Below, in pieces: positions 33,091-42,418 of a stretch of DNA of 64,000 bases. The stretch's first letter is position 1, and each line of letters opens with the position of its first letter. This DNA comes from Ascarosepion bandense. Taxonomy: Eukaryota > Mollusca > Cephalopoda > Sepiida > Sepiidae. The translations under genes were made by a program, and so were the position numbers. The DNA is taken from contig JBBBDQ010000224.1 of assembly GCA_037127315.1 (NCBI GenBank), positions 7,393,501-7,457,500 of the forward strand, given 5' to 3'. The notes beneath the pieces were generated by a model. The model did no database searches, was not told where the DNA came from, and saw only the letters and a list, made by a program, of their open reading frames with translations.

Positions 33091-33987
33091 GAAGCGAAGA
33101 CAAACAAAAAAGAAATGATTATATAATTTCGAACATGCAACACAATGCTTATACCAAGTATGTAATATTACATGTAACACGTGTAATAAAATACGCATAT
33201 AGAGCGACATTTATAATGCACATCCTTGCATCTCAGTGTGCAAATAGTGCAAAACCAACATTCTGAAATAAAAGAAGTGGAGCAAATAGGGCATGCATGT
33301 TACAGAAAGTATTTTTTAAGTTACAAAGAAGCCACGTAAAGTCAAACTTATTTACGCATAATAACCGAACAAATAAAATATAAAAGATCAAGTGAACCCT
33401 TACTACCGTCAAAAGCGAACCCACACAAACGTATATAGTGAAAGCAGTTAAGATTATTCGGATAGTGAAATCCATGGTAAGTTATATATACTAATTATGG
33501 ACAAAAATTATTTTTTCACCGTTATGCCTACAACCTATCTTTAAAATGTATTTAATTTATGTTTTTTAATTTGAAGTCTGAATATGAAAGATTTTCTGGT
33601 TAGAGCTAACCGCGGATAAGTTAAATCGCTTTCATGATTTTGTGTGTGTGTGTGTGTGTGTGAGGAAGGTGCTGTAAAATATTTAGGACGACAAAGAAGT
33701 CCTTCCTATCTATTGGAAGTGATTCAGTCTGAGACCTTTTTAATACACACTGGTAGAAAGGCACGCACCAAGGAGTATTAGAAAATTCTCAGACTGAACC
33801 ACTTGGAATAAATATTAAATAAAATAAATATTAGTAAAGAGCTTCTTCGTCGTCCTAAATACTTTGTAGCACCCACCTCATTACACAGAGAGAGAGAGGG
33901 GGGAGAAACAGATAAAGATACAGATAGCCAATATATATAATAGATAGATATATTTATATATATACGTCGAGAAATAACTCGTTTCCA
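33091..33987. other. AT-rich DNA with a short (TG)n
   Basis: (TG)10 at 33642-33661. Similar short blocks near 33665-33700 and 33840-33880 (AAATA-TT-GGACGAC on opposite strands) suggest a small inverted duplication. Otherwise nothing recognised. Confidence 0.4.
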
Positions 33988-33991
33988 AATG

Positions 33992-34037
<46 letters not shown>

Positions 34038-34148
34038 AGAGAGCGAGAGAGAAAGCGGTAGTGAAAGAGGTAGAAAGAAAAAGACATAAAATAAAAATAA
34101 CCCACATATGCTTATCATACTATATAAAACGAGGTTTCAAAGATATTC

Positions 34149-34231
<83 letters not shown>
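33988..34231. repeat. (TA)n arrays with GA-rich interval
   Basis: Three TA arrays (33988-34032, 34154-34181, 34189-34231). The last two are separated only by a TTCTTCA that also precedes the second array, so that segment appears duplicated. A purine-rich interval lies at 34033-34100. Confidence 0.9.
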
Positions 34232-34234
<3 letters not shown>

Positions 34235-34734
34235 ACAGAAAGAGGCAACAAATATTTCTAACCTACTGACTTTTCTGGGCTTCACTCATGTACAGAAAAC
34301 AATCTATTGTAAAAAGAGTACCATAAATAATGAGTTTTAAGCAATGTCGTAACGAGTGTTAAATAATGTCGTTTTTTTAAGATGCTCTTCTACCTAACAT
34401 GATTTGCTTAATCCTACTCAGTGATGTTCAGATTCGATCTAGCCATATTAATATGAATATATTTGTTTTTAGAATTGTTTTCTTTTCAAGGTCAGTACCA
34501 ACTGTCACTTCCTCTTTCCACTTTTCCAGATTAACTGTATTAACTTTGGTGATCTTATGAACAAGTGGCCATATACCAACATTAATATAAAGCCATACAC
34601 AATTGTGCGGGGTTTTTTTTCTGGGCAAACAGACTCGTCAGACTGACAGATAAATAAGCAGACAGAATGCGAATCCGGAAATATATATATAAGCATAAGT
34701 AATTAACAAAATACACAAAAGTTGTACAAAGAAA
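34232..34734. other. AT-rich DNA, nothing recognised
   Basis: No feature recognised. Confidence 0.45.
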
Positions 34735-35290
34735 GAAGGGATATTAAAAAAAAATAGGAGTGTGACAAAATGCTTTAGGGAGAAGAAAGAAAGTAAAGAA
34801 AAAAGAAATCGAAAGAAAGTGCCCCTCAAAAAAGAAAAGAAAAGATATGGAAAGAGATAGTGACAACATGAAAGAATAAAAAATGCAAAAGAACAACGAA
34901 ATGTAGAAATCAGGACGATGAAGAAGAAACAAGAGAGGTAAGCAAAGAGGAGGAAAATGTTAGTTAGGGAAGACTGGTCGTGTGAATGCAAACAAGCGGT
35001 GATTGACGTCATATGCTGTGTGGGGTGTTTGGGAAGTTATACAAGAGATGGGAGTGTGAGGTGTTTGAATCCACGCACTAAGAATGTTGGAGAGTGATAT
35101 GGATAAAGAGAGGGGAGGGAGGAAAATAAATTAAGGAAGACAGTAAGTGAGTGGAAGATAAAAAGTGAGTGGAAAGAGAAAGGGATGGGGAAGAGAGAGT
35201 GATGGAGAAAAAGAGAGGTAGAGAAAGTAAGGGAGGAGAAGAGAAAAGAGAGGGAGAACGAAAAGGAAAGGGAGAAAATGGAAAGAATCA
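34735..35290 (+). repeat. Long purine-rich tract, two blocks
   Basis: Blocks at about 34735-34960 and 35040-35290 are strongly A/G-biased on the plus strand, with degenerate GAGAGG, AAGAAAG and GGGAG units. Apparent membrane-protein-like frames on the minus strand come from this bias. Confidence 0.75.
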
Positions 35291-36390
35291 CGTGTGTAAC
35301 TTTCTTTTGAAAAAGATATTTACAAAGCAAAGCTGAGTCTGACCGAAGGACAACGATAGAGGAAGATCTATTGTGGATCAAGTTCCTTAAATTAGCAATG
35401 TTTAGTGAGAACATCAGACGACAAAAATCGTCCTCCCTTTAAATGGGTGTATGCACGCGTTATATTTCAATTTATATGTCTGCGTTAAAAAGGGTTCCTT
35501 TCATAAAGAAAAAATGTCTGCGAAGCGTATTTATTTTTAGTCATTTTGCTCGACTCTTAGTCAGCGTAAGTAAACGTTTACGTGGGCACATTTTAGCCGT
35601 ACGAATTACAAGGCGAGATTAATGGAGCACATCGCCAGAAAAAAAAGAATTCACAAGAATGGTTTTAGTGACTACAGCAGTAAGATTTGCGTGTGTCTGG
35701 ATTTAACAAATATGTGTGCGTATGTAGGCGCGCGTGGATAAAGACATTTATTTAGTTTCATTTGGTATAGGACTAGGTCATAATAGCAAGGAATGAATTC
35801 ATTCACTGCCCATAGCTTAATAGATCATCATTGTTCCCGCCGCAGACGATCCTTGTAATTAAATTGGTCTTCGTCTGGCACGCAAACTGAACAGTGAAAA
35901 GACAATTCATTTAGAATGGTCATCAAGATTTTGCGTGCTAACAATCGATCAATAACATGTGATAGCTGCATGGTTTTAAGGCTTTTGCATATCATCGTGC
36001 TTACGTGTGTGTTTGTGTCGGTGTGCATACACAATATAATTTGAGTAATTGTTTTTTGCGTTTTGTCTGCATCTTTGACAGATTATTTATTTTTTTAATT
36101 GCATCTTGTGTAAATGTTAATGGCAATGATATTTTATCCTAGTAAATATTGCTCATGTTTCTATGACAAACGCTCAGACAATAAGCAATTTATTAATCAC
36201 AATGCTTAAAAAACTCTTTCTTTCATGTAAGCTCTCCAGATAAATAATTACATGAAACTAAAACCTAAATTAAGTCTGTACCAAAGTGATAAAATTTTAA
36301 TGACCAATAATATCAATAAGTTTGTACTAATAGTGAGTGGTCAGGATTATACGTGTAATAAAACGGTATATGCGTGTATATGCATGAGTG
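35291..36390. other. AT-rich DNA, nothing recognised
   Basis: No feature recognised over about 1.1 kb. Confidence 0.45.

Positions 36391-36432
<42 letters not shown>
36391..36432. repeat. (TA)n array
   Basis: About 21 TA units, just left of the mariner copy. Confidence 0.95.
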
Positions 36433-36440
<8 letters not shown>

Positions 36441-36441
<1 letters not shown>

Positions 36442-37265
36442 GTGTATCATGAGTAAATTGTCGCCGGTTTTTTGTTTCGTGCAAGTGTGTTGTTGGTTTT
36501 TGGTTTTGTCGATTGCACAGAATAGTAGGGTTAATTGGGTATCGTCGATGGAAAATGGGTCACGAAGACGCAATTCATTCCGCCAGAAATTTGGAAACGC
36601 ATGCTGTGTTGCTTGTGTTGCTTGTTACCGAACATTTCAAAGTGTTTGGGTGTCGATCTGTGGATAGTGCAGAGATTAGGAGAGAGTTAGATGAGTATAA
36701 TACTAATACGCATGTGTGATCACTAGTCATGACGATGATATGCGTCCATTCATCTTTTTCAGACTCGACACGGAGCCCTACATCAAGTGCCTTGAGGAAC
36801 AAGTGCTGCCCTTGTTCAAGAGGTTGCCTGCTGGAATTCACTATGTCTGGCAACTGGACTCTGCACTATGTCACATAAGCAGAAGAACTCATTCATGGCT
36901 TTCAGACAAGTGCTGCGATTACACCACCCATTAAGTCTGGCTATCTAACTACTCAGACTGCAACCTCCAGGATTATTGTGTGTGGACTCAAGCGAGAGAC
37001 CAACAAACCTCCTTTTAAGACCAAAGATGAACTGATAGCAAGGATTATGGCTACATTCACGAAGTAAAAAAAGGAGACAGTCCAGACGAGTTGCAGAAGA
37101 ATCCAAAGTCGTCTGAAGGCGGTGATTGAAGTCTAGCGATTTTATTGAAAAAATGTATTCTTTAGAATTTCGATATTTTTGTGTAATTTTGGCAAATATA
37201 TCTGCTAAAATGAGATGTTAGCGTTATTTCCATCTTTGAGTAATTTAGACAATTTAGCCATCACA

Positions 37266-37267
<2 letters not shown>
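36441..37267 (+). pseudogene. DD37D mariner-like element copy 3
   Basis: Terminal inverted repeats are visible: the left end GTGTATCATGAGTAAATTGT pairs with the reverse complement of the right end, GGTGTGATGGCTAAATTGTC. (TA)n flanks both sides. The coding part has a DNA-binding remnant, IRRELDEYNT, then MRPFIF, EPYIKCLEEQVLPLFKRL, HYVWQLDSALCHISRRTHSW and, after a stop, YSDCNLQDYCVW. The second and third catalytic Asp residues are present 37 residues apart. The first is removed by an internal deletion of several hundred bases after RELDE. At 827 bases it is well short of an autonomous element. The best-preserved of the four copies. Confidence 0.87.

Positions 37268-37314
<47 letters not shown>
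37268..37314. repeat. (TA)n array
   Basis: About 23 TA units abutting the right mariner end. Confidence 0.95.
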
Positions 37315-37318
<4 letters not shown>

Positions 37319-37560
37319 GGGTGGAAATATACACATAGTATATACAAAGACTAATAGTGGGTGAATAAATAATAAAAGGAAAAAAAACCTATATTTGAAA
37401 TTAAAAGTGATAGAAATCTGAATGAGGTCATCTAGTTTATGAATGTCTATAGAACAGACACCTCTAAAATTTACGAGAATTAAAGTTAAGTCTGCTTATT
37501 TTATATTTTCATCGACACTCGATAAAAAATAATAACCCACATTGTATTTATTTCCCGCTT

Positions 37561-37571
37561 CTCTCTCTCTG

Positions 37572-37622
<51 letters not shown>
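37561..37622. repeat. (TC)n/(TGTC)n array
   Basis: TC units flank a core of about seven TGTC units. Confidence 0.95.
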
Positions 37623-37623
<1 letters not shown>

Positions 37624-37714
37624 CGATACACAACTCCATCGACAAAACCATCATTAGTCTGAAGAAGAATCTGCTTTAGATGAAAGGTCTAATGTGAAAT
37701 TTTAGTTCATTTTG

Positions 37715-37717
<3 letters not shown>

Positions 37718-37747
<30 letters not shown>
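37718..37747. repeat. (TA)n array
   Basis: About 15 TA units at the left edge of the next repeat. Confidence 0.95.
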
Positions 37748-37748
<1 letters not shown>

Positions 37749-38420
37749 TAGCAGTATAACTCGGCGTTGCTCGGGTGTACTGAAAGCTTTAAAACTAATT
37801 CATGGCCCTGGAGGTTAGATTCTTTGGATGTTGGCACGAAAGACTAAAAAGCAATAGTTGTTACCAGTTAAAGCGAAACCGTAGCCTGAAAGAAAAATGA
37901 GTGGATGTATGTCAAATTTTGATTTCCTCATCGTAAACTGAATTTTGAAGGCTAAATATGTCCTCTGAGTAAATGGTATCATGGCTGAGACTAAGAACTA
38001 CAATTATACTTACTGAGAGCCAAACCCGAAGCAAAAACTAAAATAAAAGGGCTGAAATAATACAAACATACAGGCAGATAAACAGACACACGTACAAGCA
38101 TCTTGTCTTATATACATATTATCGATGTTCTGCACTATTGTAAGAAGTGCAACCTTGAAACTTCCGAATATCGTTTCTTATGTCTTTGTCTATGAGTGTA
38201 TCAAATTTGATTAAAATCGGACCACTCCTTCTATAACCCGATTTTTTCGATTATCGATTTTCGATATTTATCGGGGGTACCTCGACACAAAGCCTAGCTA
38301 AGAACACTCGCAGACGCTTATAGCACAACTGTGTAAACTTTCAAGAAAATCGGTTCAGCCGTTTCGGAATCTATAGGTAACGGACGCACACACACAAAGT
38401 TCCATTTATAAATAAGTTTT
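37748..38420 (+). repeat. Unclassified dispersed-type repeat
   Basis: It begins CTAGCAGTATAACTCGGCGT and ends with AAAATCGGTTCAGCC, TTTCGGAATCTATAGG and TAACGGACGCACAC. From memory, phrases like these (GGCGTTGCTCGGG, ATCGGTTCAG) are common at the ends of invertebrate transposable elements. I cannot assign the class (RTE-type tail, Helitron or other). There is no protein similarity in the 670-base interior. Confidence 0.5.
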
Positions 38421-38672
38421 GATATGTATATATATATTGCGAGCAACCTTTCTTTTAAGCAATGTTCATTTAATGCAGTTGACAAGGATGTTTTAATCCA
38501 ACTTTTATTGAATTTTTAAAGCATTCTACTATTTTTCCGTTTTTAGAAGTAAAACAATATAAAAAGTGTCCATAGTTTTATTGTTCTGAGTGCTTTCAGC
38601 CAGTGATTTAGCCACTCACAAGGGTGTAGTATTCGGTATAGTTATTCTTGTGAAGATTATTGCGGAAACATA

Positions 38673-38780
38673 TTGATTTTCTAAGCGCTGATTAGATGTA
38701 GCACAAGCCCGAAATTATAGGGTACCCATTGATGATTGAATTCAATACTCAGCTTAACAGATTCACTACTCAGTTTAACA
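38673..38780 (-). mobile_element. tRNA-derived SINE, decayed copy
   Basis: TTGATTTTCTAAGCGCTGAT, TAGATGTAGCACAAGCC and a degenerate ACCCATTGATGATTGAATTCA match the copies at 48931 and 55643, but the tRNA head is largely lost. The phrase ACTCAG-TTAACAGAT is duplicated. Confidence 0.6.
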
Positions 38781-39219
38781 GATGCGCGACTGTGTTGACC
38801 AGAAATTTAACTTGAAACAGTCCAGCTAATATAAGAAATTTTATGTGTGTAAATATATCAAGTTCATAGTAAAAATCTGCATTTCAAATGCTGAACAATA
38901 CAACCACGTTTCTTCTACAGAACAATATTGCTCTCACAGCAGAGAGACAAAGGTGAACAGAATGAGATAAACAGATAGACAGATATTGCGAAAATTAACA
39001 AAAAAATTTGTCTGGGTAAACTAACAGTAACTAAATCTGCTTTTCTCAGTTGAGAAATGAATTTGTTTCGAATTTAGTTTTTTTTTTTATATGTGTGTGT
39101 TTGCAAGACTGAAATGAATGTTATTTTTTATAAAATTATATGTTTTAATACGCACATTTGCTGTGTCAACAAATACATACTTACATGAGACATGGGTGGG
39201 TGTTCCATGGAATGATGAA

Positions 39220-39220
<1 letters not shown>
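38781..39220. other. AT-rich DNA, nothing recognised
   Basis: No feature recognised. Confidence 0.45.
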
Positions 39221-39288
<68 letters not shown>

Positions 39289-39305
39289 TGCGCGCGCGCG
39301 CGCGC
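39221..39305. repeat. (TG)n then (CG)n
   Basis: About 33 TG units followed by about eight CG units, an alternating purine-pyrimidine run of 85 bases. Confidence 0.97.
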
Positions 39306-39453
39306 TGCACTCATCGTAGAGCCTCTTCTACAATAAACGTTCATTTCGTCTCTGGTGTGTGTGTGGTTGTTCTGACATGTAAGTATATATTTTTCTTGGT
39401 TGCATTTTATTAGTTTTTATATTTGTAGGTACGCTTTCATAGGTTTTAATGAG

Positions 39454-39470
39454 GTGTGTGTGCGTGTGTC

Positions 39471-39514
<44 letters not shown>
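39454..39514. repeat. (TG)n array
   Basis: About 30 TG units with a few GC or TC interruptions near the left end. Confidence 0.95.
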
Positions 39515-39517
<3 letters not shown>

Positions 39518-39719
39518 CATATATGCGTATATGCCAATAAATGTGCCTTTTTTGTCTCCCGAAGCAAGCATGTAAGCTTCTGTTTCCTCCGAGGTCATGT
39601 TAGCGGACGTGTTCATTTGAAAATGCTTTGACACATGTTTATAAAAAAAGAAAAAATGTAATTTAACCATACGAACTGAGTTAACCTAGAATGTCACTTC
39701 TATAGTCACTCTTACCTCT

Positions 39720-39720
<1 letters not shown>

Positions 39721-39749
<29 letters not shown>
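39721..39749. repeat. (TC)n array
   Basis: About 14 TC units. Confidence 0.9.
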
Positions 39750-39751
<2 letters not shown>

Positions 39752-39934
39752 TTCTAATTTTTAGTTATTCATCTTTTCTTTCTTTTTCTCATCTTAGTCC
39801 TACCTCTTATTTTTCACATAATCTCTCTCCATCCCACCTCCAACCATTTATCTTAAAGATCAGTTTCACTGACTTTAAGATTATGTTAAAAGCTGAGTTT
39901 GTTATTTTCTGGGAAATTTTATTCTATATTTTTA

Positions 39935-39936
<2 letters not shown>

Positions 39937-39989
<53 letters not shown>
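39937..39989. repeat. (TA)n array
   Basis: About 26 TA units to the left of the Penelope-like element. Confidence 0.95.
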
Positions 39990-39992
<3 letters not shown>

Positions 39993-40023
39993 AGGGATTG
40001 TATTCACAGAAACAACAAACAGA

Positions 40024-41318
40024 CTTAAACAAAACTGACGTCATCGTGTAGATCTTAGGATCCTTTCAGCCAACACATTATCAAAGGTGTTCGTTGGAGT
40101 TACTGTTAATAATAGACGGGATATAGAAAAACAAAGGATTACTTACGGAAGGGAAAGTTGGAACGCGTTTAAAACTAAATTTTAATCAAAATATAATTAA
40201 AATGTGAGGAGGGTGTAAACACACAGTTCTACAAGAGTGATAAAATAGAAAAAGAAAATTCACAATTTCTCCAACAATCGTAACGAGCGAATGAAATGCT
40301 CTTTCTGTCAGCATAGACTAGGCCGATGGATCTTCAAATAAACAGCCTCCAAAACAGGTAAATGATGGGCAGAGCAAGCGCTGTGTAAGACAGAAAACCA
40401 TGTGTCTTCATACCTAGAGGCACAGTCTTGACTATCAAGCAAATGTTGTCTTATAGCTGATTTCTGAACAACCTGAGTTGTTCTTGTCCAGGATAACCCG
40501 AACGTATATTTGTGAGGACGTGCTGCACAACTAGTGTTTCCAACCTCAGATTGGTCCGTCCTATATAAACCGCTTCGCAACGGTTTTTAAATTTATAAAT
40601 AACAGAATTTTTGCGAAAATAGGATAACCTATCTTTAGTAAAAGAGGGAAACAAAGTTCGAGTCTGAAAAAGTACGTAACTTCACTAAACAGTAACAGGA
40701 TGAAACACACGCCGAAACCTTGTCAGTTATTAACTAACACTTCCTACTAAGATATGGCAATTTTAAATAAATCTGACAGCGACTAGGTCCAAAACTGCTG
40801 GTTCTTTAAAACGTCTGATTTTCTTAGCAATCACACGTTTGATAATATTACTAGGGTAAATATTAGCTTCAAAAATACAATTAAACCTATTTTTGGGACT
40901 TTGGAATGAACGAGCTTCAACTGGTATATAAAGCAGTAAAAGTGGGTTTGCGAAAGAAAGTTACGGAAACCTCGTCCCTACGCTGTACTAAGACATCCAA
41001 GAAAGGGATAGACCCATCAGTCTCTACTTCTGTAGTAAACTTAAGGAAGTGATGTAGAGAATTTAAATTTACCAGAAAATTTTCGGCAACATTAGCACAA
41101 TCAAAAATTGAGAACGTATCGTCGACTTATCTCATATAAACTAAAGATTTGTTGACCTTCTCAAATAATATGTGCTAAAAATGACAACCCCCAACGTTCC
41201 CTTCCGTAAGTAATCTTTTGTTTTCCTGTGTCCCGTCTATTATTAACAGTAACGCCTTTGATAATGTGTTGGCTGAAAGGATCCTAAGGTCTACACGATG
41301 ACGTCAGTTTTGTTTAAT
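40024..41318 (-). pseudogene. Penelope-like element with inverted pseudo-LTRs
   Basis: Arms at about 40024-40165 and 41191-41318 are inverted copies of each other, sharing TTAAACAAAACTGACGTCAT, GGATCCTTTCAGCCAACACA and CCGTCTATTATTAACAGTAA. The left arm has about 15 extra bases. Inside, on the minus strand, the reverse transcriptase tail reads stop-VDDTFSIF (YVDD motif with the Tyr codon now TAA), FLDVLVQRRDEV and FFRKPTFTALY. Then come CEAVYIGRTNLRLE and the rest of a GIY-YIG nuclease domain, to about 40308, with a frameshift near 40480. RT plus GIY-YIG with pseudo-LTRs in inverted order is characteristic of Penelope-like elements. It is 5'-deleted and inactive. The element sits between two (TA)n arrays. 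Confidence 0.88.
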
Positions 41319-41320
41319 CC

Positions 41321-41323
<3 letters not shown>

Positions 41324-41366
<43 letters not shown>
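41324..41366. repeat. (TA)n array
   Basis: About 21 TA units to the right of the Penelope-like element. Confidence 0.95.
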
Positions 41367-41368
<2 letters not shown>

Positions 41369-41523
41369 ATCATATCACCCCGAGCAAGGCGGTAACGCCA
41401 CTGATGTGCAGGGGGCTACGTAAGAGTGAAAAGACTGGAAAAGAGAAAACCGGAAACCACATCCTAAACAGAGAACAAGGGATGAGCCTCTTTATCTGTT
41501 CAATAGACGTGGATGGAGTATGA
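41367..41523 (-). mobile_element. LINE 3' end remnant
   Basis: ATCATATCACCCCGAGCAAG, ACGCCACTGATGTGCAGGGG and CTACGTAAG correspond to the LINE 3' UTR at 27108-27190 in the same orientation. Confidence 0.55.
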
Positions 41524-41645
41524 ACTGGGCGATAGTTTAGTCTATCTACTCCAATTGGAAAAAATTAAAAAAGAAAAGAGTGAAAAGATTGGAAGAGAGA
41601 AAGCCGGAAACCACATCCTAAACAGGGAGCAAGCGATGAGCCTCT
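41424..41645 (+). repeat. 68-bp direct duplication
   Basis: 41424-41491 recurs at 41578-41645 with about six differences. Shared block: CCGGAAACCACATCCTAAAC. The intervening 86 bases are unique. Confidence 0.85.
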
Positions 41646-41654
41646 ATGAATGTG

Positions 41655-41782
41655 TATGCATATATATATATATGTATGTGTATGCATATATATATGTATG
41701 TCTATGTACATATATATGTATGTATGTATGCATATATATATATATATATATATATGTGTATGCATATATATATGTATATATA

Positions 41783-41820
<38 letters not shown>
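41655..41820. repeat. (TATG)n/(TA)n compound array
   Basis: Interleaved TATATATG, TATGTATG and TA runs. The long Tyr/Ile frames on both strands are translation of this array. Confidence 0.95.
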
Positions 41821-41822
<2 letters not shown>

Positions 41823-42041
41823 TTATTAGCACCTCGTTTGCGTGTCGAGGTGCTAATAAGATAGTACCGAAGCACAACGGCTCTTACGTTGCAGTAAACT
41901 ATGCTTTTGTTATAAAATTACAAAAATGTTACCAAATATAATACTTTACTAAGTATCGAGCACTTTAATAAAGTATATTACTGCAAAGAGTGGACTGCCA
42001 ACTCATTAGATTGTACTACTTCTAATATATATATATATATA

Positions 42042-42044
42042 GTA

Positions 42045-42086
<42 letters not shown>

Positions 42087-42203
42087 AGCACACTGCAACT
42101 TTATAGCTATAAAGTTTCGGTGCTAAAACACTATTATCAGGCAGTAAAATGATGATGTTTATGACGTTATAAACTTTATAGTTATTGGGTTGCAGTTTGC
42201 AAT

Positions 42204-42264
<61 letters not shown>
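42042..42264. mobile_element. Foldback unit with (TTA)n/(TAA)n arms
   Basis: (TTA)n at 42044-42085 faces (AAT)n at 42203-42263. Inside these, ACTGCAAC...CTATAAAGTTT (42092-42117) is repeated in inverse at about 42170-42200. The left inner arm also contains a perfect 20-base palindrome at 42097-42116. The middle phrase TTCGGTGCTAAAACACT resembles Penelope-type ends, so this may be the upstream end of the element that follows. Confidence 0.65.
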
Positions 42265-42418
42265 TCACTTAACTGAAAGAGTCGACAGTTATTGAGATTA
42301 GAAAGTTGTGGAGTGACATATTCGCGCAAGCGTCTAAACGCCTGATATTTAATTGACTGATCGCACTTCAAATATTTGTTGTTTTTATTTTTAATTACAT
42401 TTTCCACGTTTGTATTTT

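Noticed and set aside
32757..33210. Hydrophobic Phe/Leu/Ser frames resembling membrane proteins
   Set aside because: Low-complexity translation of a purine tract; no start context, no conserved pattern, and overlapping frames are equally open.
34638..35414. Two 124-125-codon minus-strand frames
   Set aside because: Composition is dictated by A/G bias on the plus strand. No motif, signal or homology recognised.
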